From contig OX442422.1 of assembly GCA_949361645.1 (NCBI GenBank), positions 8,940,426 through 9,004,425 on the forward strand: a stretch of 64,000 bases of DNA, in the 5' to 3' direction. The position numbers and the translations under genes were made by a program. The notes under the pieces are model-generated. The model was not told where the DNA came from. It saw only the letters and a list, made by a program, of their open reading frames with translations, and made no database searches. This stretch comes from Spongilla lacustris (taxonomy: Eukaryota > Porifera > Demospongiae > Spongillida > Spongillidae). Below are positions 46,001 to 58,000 of the stretch, piece after piece (positions within the stretch are counted from its first letter, which is position 1; each line of letters starts with the position of its first letter).

Positions 46001-49000
46001 GGTGGGGGTGGTGTGGGGTGAGGGTGATATGGAGTGAGGATGGTATGGTGTGGAGTGAGGGTGGTGTGGTGTGGAGTGAGGGTGGTGTGGTGTGGAGTGA
46101 GGGTGGTGTGGTGTGGAGTGAGGGTGGTGTGGTGTGGAGTGAGGGTAGTGTGGAGTGAGGGTGGTGTGGAGTGAGTGTGGTGTGGAGTGAGTGGTGTGGA
46201 GTGTGTGGTGTGGAGTGAGGGTGGTGTGGAGTGAGGGTAGTGTGGTGTGGAGTGAGGGTGGTGTGGAGTGAGGGTGGTGTGGTGTGGAGTGAGGGTGGTG
46301 TGGAGTGAGGGTGGTGTGGAGTGAGGGTGGTGTGGTGTGGAGTGAGGGTGGTGTGGTGTGGAGTGAGGGTGGTGTGGTGTGGAGGGATGGTGGTGTTATG
46401 TGTACATGTACACATGTGTATTTAAGGTCAAGGCTGCGTTGAGGTGAAGGGAGTAGTGTATTGATGGCGCAGCAGTGACATGGCATGACCCAGCTCACCA
46501 CATGTAGGGCCTAGCCACGGAGCTCCCATCCATTAAGGCCAGCAAGGTGGTGCCTCTGCAGGTGTGCGGGGACCAGCTGCTGAAGACCATGGACCCCTCT
46601 GGCCCCGCCCGCATCCAAGTGCAGGACACCCTCGGTGCACTCTTGGATTGCTGGCACCAGCTCTGCGACGACCTGCAGACCGTGCAAGGAGGTGTGGTCA
46701 GTGTTCTGATTGTTTGGAAAGGATACAAGGACATCAAAGAAGGGTTGACTGGCTTTGTTGAACGTATGGTGAAGAGCATAGGGACAGACCCCACAACTGC
46801 ATCAGAGGGAGACCTGTCACAGCTGGCTACATACAAGGTAGGCATCGTGGGGGGGGTAATATGAACAATCCTTTTCCCTTCCCTCCAGGCACCATAGGGG
46901 TTAACACATCTTTAGAGCATGTACATGTACACAACAATACAGTACGGGGGTGATCATTCTTCCTGCTGAGCCATCAGACAACTGTTTTTATTGTGCATGT
47001 AGCTAGCTACATACATGTATGTATGTTCAGCACTGGGTTAGGGTCTAATAATACATGTACATGTATAAATATCTGCATTGTACATTTTGCAGAGAGGTGC
47101 ATGGTCTAAGGTATTTGATGGTTCCCAAATGAGTCTGCTTGCCCAATATAGTTGTCTATTGCTCTCCCCCTCTTTCCACTCCCCCCTCTCACCACCCCCT
47201 CCCCCACTCCCTCTCTGCCCCACTCTCCTCTCTCCCTACCTCCTCCCTCTCCCTCTCGCCGCTCCCTCTCCCCCTATATCTCCTCCCTCTCTCTCCCTCC
47301 CCCTATAGGATCATGCTCAAAGGGTACAGGCGATGGAGGAGCAGTTTGATAGTCTGAGAGACCTCGGTCATGAGCTAGCCTCCAACAGCAGGGTATCAGG
47401 AGCAGCTGTTCTCATCCCCAGGGAGGTGGAGGACCTGGAAGACAAGTGGAGCCACATGAGAGACACCATCATGGAGAGGCTGGAGGGGTTGAAGACCGGG
47501 CAGGAGAAGTGGGTGAAGGGGAAGATGGACGCCATGAAGGAGCTGGCTGGGGAAGAGGATAGGATGTTGTCCAGGGTGACTGCCTTTATTGAGGGGTTTC
47601 CCCTCGATGCACTGCTAGAGGCAGACCTGTCTGACCTGCTAAGCGAGGTGGAGGAGCTGATGAAGTATGAGGTGAGCTTCCTCTCCTCCCCAGACCTCTC
47701 CCTCTTCTGCACTCCTGCACCCTCCTTCCAATGCTCTTTCTCTCCTACCATGCCCACTCCCATTCTCTCCTCCCCATCCCATCCCATTCTCTCCTCCCCA
47801 TGCTCTTTCTCTTCTCCCCAGGAAAAGCTCTTGCAACTGGACAACGACTTCATGTCAGTGGAGGATGAGATGCAGAATGTACCAGCGGAAGACCTCAGTG
47901 AAGGGACTGGGGAGGAGATCAGTGAGCTCCAGGTGTACCACCATGACATCCAGCAGTTGCTGCAGACCTCAGGGGGTGTGGTCAACACCTTCCAGGTGTA
48001 CCTGGACTTGGCCCGCAAGATCCAGGAGGCCTCAGCAATGGTGAACGATGCAGCCCAATGCTTTGGAAGCAGCCATGAGCTGGAGTCTAAGAGGGTTGCC
48101 TTGCAGGTGATGATGTGGGTGTGGAGGTGATGGTGTGGGTGTAGAGGTGATGGTGTGGGTATGGAGGTGATGGTGTGGGTGTAGAGGTAATGATGTAGGT
48201 GTAGAGGTAATGATGTGGGTGTGGAGGTGATGGTGTGGGTGTGGAGGTGATGGTGTGGGTGTGGAGATGATGATGTGGGTGTGGAGGTGATGGTGTGGGT
48301 GTGGAGGTGATGGTGTGGGTGTGGAGGTGATGGTGTGGGTGTGGAGGTGATGATGTGGGTGCATGTGTTAGTCAAGTGAACTGGGTGTGTTATGGTGGGG
48401 TGCATTGGTGTAAGGTTTGACCAGCTCTTCCTTCTCTCAGCTCGAGCTCTCAGATGACCTCTTCTCAACACTTGAACAAGAGGTTGTGGATTTGGATAGC
48501 ATCACAGAGCGATATGGCTCCCTCCTGGGGGACTCTCCCCTTTGTGTTCCTCCTGTCGAGGTCCTCACGGCAAACAACTTTGCCTTCTCATCAGCCGTTA
48601 AGGAGATGAGCTCCAAGGCGGGGCAAGCCCTCGAGAGGATCCGTCGTCTGATTGGTCACTGGGCCCGGTACAAAGAGGGAAAGGAGCAGGTGATGCCGTG
48701 GGTGAAGGGGGTGGAGCTACGTATGAAGCAGGTGGCGGCCAGGAGTGAAGGTGACCTAGCTCCCCACGTGTCCCCACATGACCTGCTCACAGAGGCTAAG
48801 GTTGGTACCTGATGGAGGAGAGAGACACGCATTCGTGTGATTGTTAAGAGAACGTCCTCCATGTCCACATGAGTACAGTATCACCCATCCCACCCACACT
48901 ATAATATCTAACGAGCGTTGTTCACTTGACCATCACTAGCTACTGCATGAATTTTAAACCAATTGAACGCAAGTTTCAAATTAACAAGAGAATCACACCG

Positions 49001-52000
49001 ACCGAGTTGCACACACACGAGTACATGTACATGTACACGTGTAATGAGTACAACCTTATATGGGTGTACTACATAAGGGCCATCCTTTTATACATTAGGG
49101 GTGGAATCATATAATGCCATACTGAACTTTCACCCTCACATCACTGCTCACTTGTAGAACTGTACATGTACATGTATCACCCTCACACATCCTCACACAT
49201 CACTGCCTATCACTCTCACACATCACTGCCTATCACCCTCACACATCACTGCCTATCACCCTCACACATCACTGCCTATCACCCTCACATCATTGCTTAT
49301 CACCCTCACATCACTGCTTATCACCCTCACATCACTGCTTATCACCCTCACATCACTGCTTATCACCCCCACACATCACTGCTTATCACCCCCACACATC
49401 ACTGCTTATCACCCTCACATCACTGCTTATCACCCCCACACATCACTGCTTATCACCCCCACACATCACTGCTTATCACCCCCACACATCACTGCTTATC
49501 ACCCCCACACATCACTGCTTATCACCCCCACACTTCACTGCTTATCACCCCCACACATCACTGCTTATCACCCCCACACATCACTGCTTATCACCCCCAC
49601 ACATCACTGCTTATCACCCCCACACATCACTGCTTATCACCCCCACACATCACTGCTTATCACCCCCACACATCACTGCTTATCACCCCCACACATCACT
49701 GCTTATCACCCTCACACATCACTGCTTATCACCCCCACACATCACTGCTTATCACCCCCACACATCACTGCTTATCACCCCCACACATCACTGCTTATCA
49801 CTCCCACACATCACTGCTTATCACCCCCACACATCACTGCTTATCACCCCCACACATCACTGCTTATCACCCCCACACATCACTGCTTATCACCCCCACA
49901 CATCACTGCTTATCACCCCCACACATCACTGCTTATCACCCCCACACATCACTGCTTATCACCCCCACACATCACTGCTTATCACCCCCACACATCACTG
50001 CTTATCACCCTCACACATCACTGCTTATCACCCCCACACATCACTGCTTATCACCCCCACACATCACTGCTTATCACCCCCACACATCACTGCTTATCAC
50101 TCCCACACATCACTGCTTATCACCCCCACACATCACTGCTTATCACCCCCACACATCACTGCTTATCACCCCCACACATCACTGCTTATCACCCCCACAC
50201 ATCACTGCTTATCACCCCCACACATCACTGCTTATCACCCCCACACATCACTGCTTATCACCCCCACACATCACTGCCTATCACCCTCACATCACTGCTT
50301 ATCACCCCCACACACGGCACTGATTGCCTATGACTCCTCCTTAGGGCTTATTGGCCGAGTTGAGTGGCAATGACAAGACCACCAGTGCTTACTACGACAG
50401 TGCCCAGGCCATCCTTGACGAGATAACATCCAGCGCAGCGTCGGAAGGTTTCAGGACCGAGCTATCAGCCACCAGGGCGAGGCTGGAGGGCCTGGGGACC
50501 AGCTTGGAGCGGCTGAGGGACAGGTGTGAGCAGGAGATGTACAACTACGACACCTTCCTCACTGCTTTGGGGGAGCTGAACGTGAAGCTGTGTGCCCAGG
50601 AGGCCATGTTGAACGATGAGCTGTGCGAGGCCTTCAGCGGGAGGGTGTCCTCGGATGTGCTGTGTGCTAGCAGGGCAAGATGGAAGGTGGGCTTTGAGTT
50701 AAGGGGGGGTGGGGTGGGAGGGGAAGGGGGTAAGCCATGGCAATGGGAGGGGGTCAGTATTTGCCACTGCATGAAAGAAATAAAACATACAGAGAGGGAG
50801 GTGTAGGGAGGGAGGGGTGTAGCCCAGGGAGACATGGTGTGGGAGGGGTGTGGCCCAGGGAGACATGGGGTGGGAGGGGTGTGGCCCAGGGAGACATGGG
50901 GTGGGAGGGGTGTGGCCCAGGGAGACATGGGGTGGGAGGGGTGTGGCCCAGGGAGACATGGGGTGGGAGGGGTGTGGTCCAGGGAGACATTGTGGCCGAG
51001 GGAGGCATAACTGTACTGTGCAAATTTGTACAAGTAATCTTGATGTCATACTTGGGAGCTCTACAAGATTTTCACATGTACATGCTGATATGTACATCCT
51101 CTGGTCCTAGGGTCTGATGGAGGGAGTCGAGAAGCTTAAGGATACCTATGCTACCATGTGTCTGGAAGGCGATAGGTGGTCTGGGCACCTGGTCCACTCG
51201 GACTTTCTGCTAAACTTTGCTCCTGATGACCTCTCTGATCAAGGTAACCCATCTTGTTGCCGTGGTAAACCCACATTTAACACAACGTCAAAGATCTGCA
51301 CCATTTCCTCTGTTTAGCGAATTACTATTGGCAATTCATTGACGGCTATTATGTTACAGGTGTATAACCATGTACATGTACATGTATTGCCTCTTTGAAA
51401 AAATGTTTAAACGAGCACCTCCATACGTTTTGTACAGCATGAACAGTTTTGCAGCTCAGCGTTCATATACATGTACAATGTACATGTAACATGTACACGT
51501 AATGTATGCACAATGAAACATATTTTTTTGGTGGGCGGGATATGCATACATTCAATAGTACATGTACATACATGTACATGTGCATGTACATGTATGTGTA
51601 TTGCTGTGTTATCTCTCCCTGTGTAGACATGTAGCTGTGTTATCTCTCCCTGTGTAGACATGTAGCTGTGTTATCTCTCCTTGTGTAGACATGTAGCTGT
51701 GTTATCTCTCCTTGTGTAGACATGTAGCTGTGTTATCTCTCCTTGTGTAGACATGTAGCTGTGTTATCTCTCCCTCCTGTGTAGACATGTAGCTGTGTTA
51801 TCTCTCCTTGTGTTGCTGTACTTACATGTACACATTGTTGTGTTATAAATGCGCACTCCTCCATCACTCACTTGGCCTCCTACCCTTCTCCCAATAGGCT
51901 CTAAGGCACCCACTGTTGAGAGCAGAGTTGCTTTGGTCAAGGAGAAGTGGAACCAAGTCCAGAGCCTCCTTGCAAAGTGGAGGGACCAGCTGGAGATGGT

Positions 52001-55000
52001 TACCGGGGATACTGCCTCCTTCCAGGAGACCTTGGAAGGCCTGCTCAGCTGGTTGGGAGAGAGCCTGAGAAGTGATGAGGTCATAACCACACCTACTAGT
52101 TCAGACCAACTGAGAAGGTTTATTGATGTGATTCAGGTATCTATATGGTGGTGTGTGTGTGTGTGGTGTATATGGTATATGGTGTTGTTTGTGTGTGTGT
52201 GTGGGTGTGTGTATATGATGCTGCGTGTGTGTGGTGTGTGTGGGTGTGTATATGGTGCTGCATGTGTGTGTGTTGTGTATATGATGTGTGTGTGTGTGGT
52301 GCTGTGTGTGGTGTGGTGTGTGTGTGTGTGTGGTGTGGTGTGTGCATGAGCGTCAAAGTAAGGGCATCTCCAATAATTTGACCAGAAATTGATGTCAAAA
52401 ACAAATAATCAAAGATACACGTGTAGATGGGAGAAGGTGTGTCCATAAGGCCCTGAGACTACATGTAGCTGTCCCTGACAGCATTTGTTGCTGGCATGTC
52501 TGATGGCCAGCAGCAAACGACCACCTGTGTGATGCTCGTACGCACACTGGGGGATAGAGTGTGAACATATTGCCCAATATCCTCTTCCATCAATGTTTCC
52601 AGTGTGCCATGAATATATATTGAGATTCTCCAATTCAGAAATGGATAGATTTAGTGTTTACAGGGGAACACCAGTACTAGGCTACAGTTGTGATGTTGAG
52701 GTTCAGCCCGATGAAGAGATGGTGAACTATTTAGTTAATACATGTAAAAATAAAAATTAAAATAAAAAATACGTCTACATGTACGTACATAACAATATAA
52801 AAAGAAAATGCACGGAAAATTAAATTAATTTTGTGACTTGTTAGTTTTTAGCACCCAGCTGTGAAATTTCTGTTTACATTACTGTTGCCGTACGCTGACC
52901 TTCAATGCTGCCTCTCTGTTGCCAAGGCGCTGAGCTCTGACATGGACGGCAGGAGGAGTGAAGAGAAGGAGTCACTCCACCAGAGGTACGGAGACCTGAA
53001 GCCACGCCTCTCTGAGGCCAACGCCCACAAGGTGGAGCAGGCCATGCTTGAGCTGCAAGTGAGGTGGTCCGAGCTGTGCCGTGTTATAGCACGGAGGACT
53101 TCAGGTGAGGTACACACTGTAACCATGGTGATGAGGTCATAATGCTCCTCCTCCCCCTTTATTTAGAGTTGTGTCCCCTGCGAGATAAGGTGGAACACTT
53201 TTGGTCAGTGTTGGGTGAGGTGAAGGGATGTCTGGTGGAGATGGAGAGGAGGTACGACCAGTGTGGGCCCATTGGGGCACACCTGGAGAGACTGCTGGAA
53301 CAGGGACCAATCCTACAGGTGGGCGGGGTGTAGGGGGAGTGGTCATAGTGGGTCATACGTGTAGTTTAGTGTGTAGCTTGCAACAGGGTGTGGGTTTTGG
53401 AATGTACATATATATAAAGATATAGGGGTTGGGGCAAAAGTCTTCGGACCTTCATACCATTAAATAGCACATGTATACCAGGGGATGAAATTAGGGGAAA
53501 ACCAGGGGGAGGGAGTGGTAAATCCCGAACAGTAGGCCTGTGTAGTGTAGTATGTGATGGGTGTAGTATGTGATGGGTGTGGTATGTGATGGGTGTAGTA
53601 TGTGATGGGTGTGGTATGTGATGGGTGTAATATGTGATGGGTGTAGTATGTGATGGGTGTAGTATGTGATGGGTGTAATATGTGATGCGTGTAGTATGTG
53701 ATGGGTGTAGTATGTGATGGGTGTAGTATGTGATGGGTGTAGTATGTGATGGGTGTAGTATGTGATGGGTGTAATATGTGATGGGTGTAATATGTGATGG
53801 GTGTAGTATGTGATGGGTGTAGTATGTGATGCGTGTAGTATGTGATGGGTGTAGTATGTGATGGGTGTAGTATGTGATGGGTGTAATATGTGATGGGTGT
53901 AATATGTGATGGGTGTAGTATGTGATGCCTGTAGTATGTGATGGGTGTAGTATGTGATGGGTGTAGTATGTGATGGGTGTAGTATGTGATGGGTGTAGTA
54001 TGTGATGGGTGTGGTATGTGATGGGTGTAGTATGTGATGGGTGTAGTATGTGATGGGTGTAGTATGTGATGCCTGTAATATGTGATGGGTGTAATATGTG
54101 ATGGGTGTAATATGTGATGGGTGTAGTATGTGATGGGTGTAGTATGTGATGCGTGTAGTATGTGATGGGTGTAGTATGTGATGGGTGTAGTATGTGATGG
54201 GTGTAGTATGTGATGGGTGTAGTATGTGATGGGTGTAGTATGTGATGCATGGTTCATGTACATGTACATGTGCATGTATGTGGTCCACATCGTTATCTCC
54301 ATGCACTTAGGCTAACATGTGCATGTGTGTGGTCCACATTGTTATATCTCCATGCCCTTAGGCTCTGGATGAAGACTTCCTCACACACAAAGAAGATCCT
54401 GATCGTGTTTGTGCCGAGGCTGCAGAGATTGGTGTGGTCTGGGGAGGAGGGAGGGAGGAGCTCAGCGCAAAAGCAGACCAGTTGAGGAAACAATTTGTTG
54501 ACTTCTCTGAGCGGCTTGTTGAGCAGAGGGAGCGGTGTGAGGAAGCTGTGGCAGCCATGCAACAACTTCAGAAGGAGTACGACACCTTTGGGCAGTCGCT
54601 GTGCGAGGCCAGCAACAAACACAAGCTATGGACAGAGAGGAGGGCTCCAATTGGAGTCATTGGAAGTGAACTGGAGGAATACTATGTGAGCAACAATATA
54701 CATTGCATGTACATGTACATGTACATTATTTTAGGGGATTAGATGGTTTCGTCACCCTACTTGCATGTACATAGGACTTCATGAGAGAGACAGAGGGACT
54801 CACCAAACAGTACTCCTCGCTTCACTGCCATTCACAGCAGCTGTCCTCCAAGTACAAGCCCAGCAACCATCTTGAGGGCATGATGGTATCCATGAACACC
54901 AGATGGGCGGAGCTTGTGGCCATGTTGGAGCAGCACTGTTCGGAGAAGCTTGGCCTGAAGGGGAGGTGGGAGGAGTACGCAGGGGATGTGAAGGGTCTGC

Positions 55001-58000
55001 TTGGGTGGATGACACAGGAGGCCAACAGGTTCTCGAGAGAGGTGACAGAGATAGGAGAGAAGGGCATTGAAGACCACGTGGAGTCCTGCCAGGTACCCAG
55101 ACCATCTGGTCCCTAGGCCGTATGGTCATAGACTACAAGTTATCATATGTCATTTTGTTGTATGTACTGTTATAAGTGAACTACTGGTATTCCCCTTTCC
55201 TCCCCCTCATCCTCCCCTCTCCCCCTCTCCTTACCTCCCCTCCTCCTCCCAAAAGGTGTTCACTGACACTCTTGGTGCTAAGGTGGGGTGTAGGGAGAAG
55301 GTGTTGACCTTGGGGGAGGAGCTATTACCTCATGATGCAGAGAAGAAGAATGGAACCAGTGATGTGGCGTCAAGGTAACGTGCTTGGCCACACCCCCACC
55401 TGATGACGCCCCTCCCTCCCAGGATACATGATGTCCAGGTGCACTGGGAGTCTGTATGCAAGCTTCTGGAGGAGACCATACTACGCCTGGAGGCCACTAA
55501 GTCACAGCTGGGCTACATCTTGCAGGTCACAGGGGAAGAATTTGATTGGTTGGAGAGGATGGAGGAAAGGTCGAGGGATCAGAAGGCCTCTCATGGCAGG
55601 ATAGAGGTGATTAAAGAGGAGATCAACCTCCATGAGGTAGGAAGGGATGGGGAGGAGGCAGGAGTGAAGGAAGGGATGGGAGGAGGAAGGGAGTGAAGGA
55701 AGGGATGGGGAGGAGGCAGGGAGTGAAGGAAGGGATGGGAGGAGGAAGGGAGTGAAGGAAGGGATGGGGAGGAGGAAGGGAGTGAAGGAATGGATGGGGA
55801 GGAGGCAGGGAGTGAAGGAAGGGATGGGGAGGAGGAAGAGAGTGATGGAAGGGATGGGGAGGAGGCAGGGATTAAAGGAAGGAATGTGGAGGAGGCAGGA
55901 GTAAAGGAAGGGATGAGAAGGAAAGCTTAGAATTGTACATGTACATGTATGTTTGAGGGTAGGGGAGGGGCACAGTTTTTTCTTCAGAGCAGAATGACCC
56001 ACACAAAAGAGATTGTACAAATGTATGTTAGAGGCTTCATTAGAGGGTACATGTACATGTATTGAGGAGATAGTGTACATGTTGAGGGGGCACTTACCTT
56101 ACATTGAAGGTACATGTTGAGGGGGCACTTACCTTACATTGAAGGTACATGTTGAAGGGGCACTTACCTTACATTGAAGGTACATGTTGAGGGGACACTT
56201 ACCTTACATTGAAGGTACATGTTGAGGGGGCACTTACCTTACATTGAAGGTACATGTTGAGGGGGCACTTACCTTACATTGAAGGTACATGTTGAGGGAA
56301 AACTTACCTTACATTGAAGGTACATGTTGAGGGGGCACTTACCTTACATTGAAGGTACATGTTGAGGGGGCACTTACCTTACATTGAAGGTACATGTTGA
56401 GGGGGCACTTACCTTACATTGAAGGTACATGTTGAGGGGCACTTACCTTACATTGAAGATACATGTTGAGGGGGCACTTACCTTACATTGAAGGTACATG
56501 TTGAGGGGGCACTTACCTTACATTGAAGGTACATGTACATGTATTTTGGTTCCTGTTGTGTACACGCACATCAAGCCCCACCCCCTGCCTCTTGTCCCCA
56601 GACCATGTACCAGGAAGTGGAGAGCCACGCCCACTTCAAGACCTTCATCTGTGAGGAGACCTTAAAGTTCACGTTGGAACATCTGAGGGGTAAGGACCGG
56701 GGACCAGCAGCCATGAGGGCCAAGGACTTTGCCAGTCGATATGAGAGTCTCTCCAGGAAGCTGGGGGCCTATGTGGGTAACCTGAGGGAGTCCATTCCTC
56801 TGTGGGCACAGTTCACAGGCCTGCAGGGTACCCTGGTGCAGGAGCTAGGGGATGCCAGGGGGAAGCTTGGCTCTGTCAACCCTAAAACGTTTATGACCAC
56901 ACAGAAGAGCCTGGAAGTTGTAAAGGTAATGGTGTGTGGTGTGTACATGTACATGTGTACAAGATGTGTGATGATACATGTCTGCATGTACACATGTACA
57001 GTATGTGCACATCAAAATGTTGGTGCAACGTAGTACACTATATCGTATTGTGTAATGTTACGATCGTAGTAAGTTGCATTAAGTGTTTAAAACGGTAAAC
57101 TCTGCGTATCCTAAGTTACGCACAGGTGTTTTACTGCTTTGTTAGCATAAAAACGGGATGCTTTAACGTACACATGTATATGCACATGTATATGCACAAG
57201 TATATGCACAAGTATATGCACAAGTATATGCACATGTATATGCACATGTATATGCACAAGTATATGCACATGTATATGCACATGTATATGCACAAGTATA
57301 TGCACATGTATATGCACAAGTACAAACAAAAAAACTGAGGTAAAAACAACGTACATAATGTACTGTAAGTAAACGAAATATGTAGCCAAATCGTATTATT
57401 GTATTCTACGTAGTCTAGTGCATGGCCAACTCATTACTGATGCACACTGTAAGTCTAGTGCATGGCCAACTCATTATTGATGCACATACTGTACATGTTG
57501 TATGTGCCCACCATTGCTTATTACCCATCTAATGATCGTTCATCTATAGCTGCTCTCGGATGGCCTGGGGACCATGCAGGACTGCAAGTCCACCCTGGTC
57601 CATGTCTGTGGTGACCTCAGGCCTCTGTGCGTGCAGGAAGACCAGAACTATATCCAACAGCTGGTGGGTGAGGTCAGTGATGACCTGGGTGACCTCACCT
57701 CACATGTTGAGGGGAGTGTTGAGAGCCTGGAGCAGAGGATGAAGAGCTGGGAGGTGAGGGGCTGGGGAGGAGGAGGAGGCACAAAGTATGATGTCATCGC
57801 AACAGGTGCTTCCTGTGGAAGATGTGATGGCTGTGCAAGAGTTCTTGGAACAGGCCCAAAATATGATGATGTCATCAGAGGGAGAGGAGACTTCTGAAGA
57901 CTTGGAGGAGAAGGTTAAAAGACTAGAGGTGAGGTGTATGGAGGGTTACTATTTATGGGTGGGGGGGGGGGTACCATTTATGGCTGAGGTACCATTTATT

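Noticed and set aside
45710..46501. 263-codon minus-strand ORF
   Set aside because: Antisense of the GGTGTGGAGTGAGG repeat and exon 8.
47368..48471. 367-codon minus-strand ORF
   Set aside because: Antisense of exons 10-11 plus the 18-bp satellite; codon pattern and splice sites support the plus strand.
49170..50315. CRISPR-like array
   Set aside because: Units are directly abutting with no spacers, and the context is a eukaryotic intron.
49166..50333. ORFs of 346 and 385 codons
   Set aside because: Pure 23-bp satellite; the translation is just its period read in three frames.
53366..54306. Minus-strand ORFs of 271-294 codons
   Set aside because: Translation of the 16-bp satellite.
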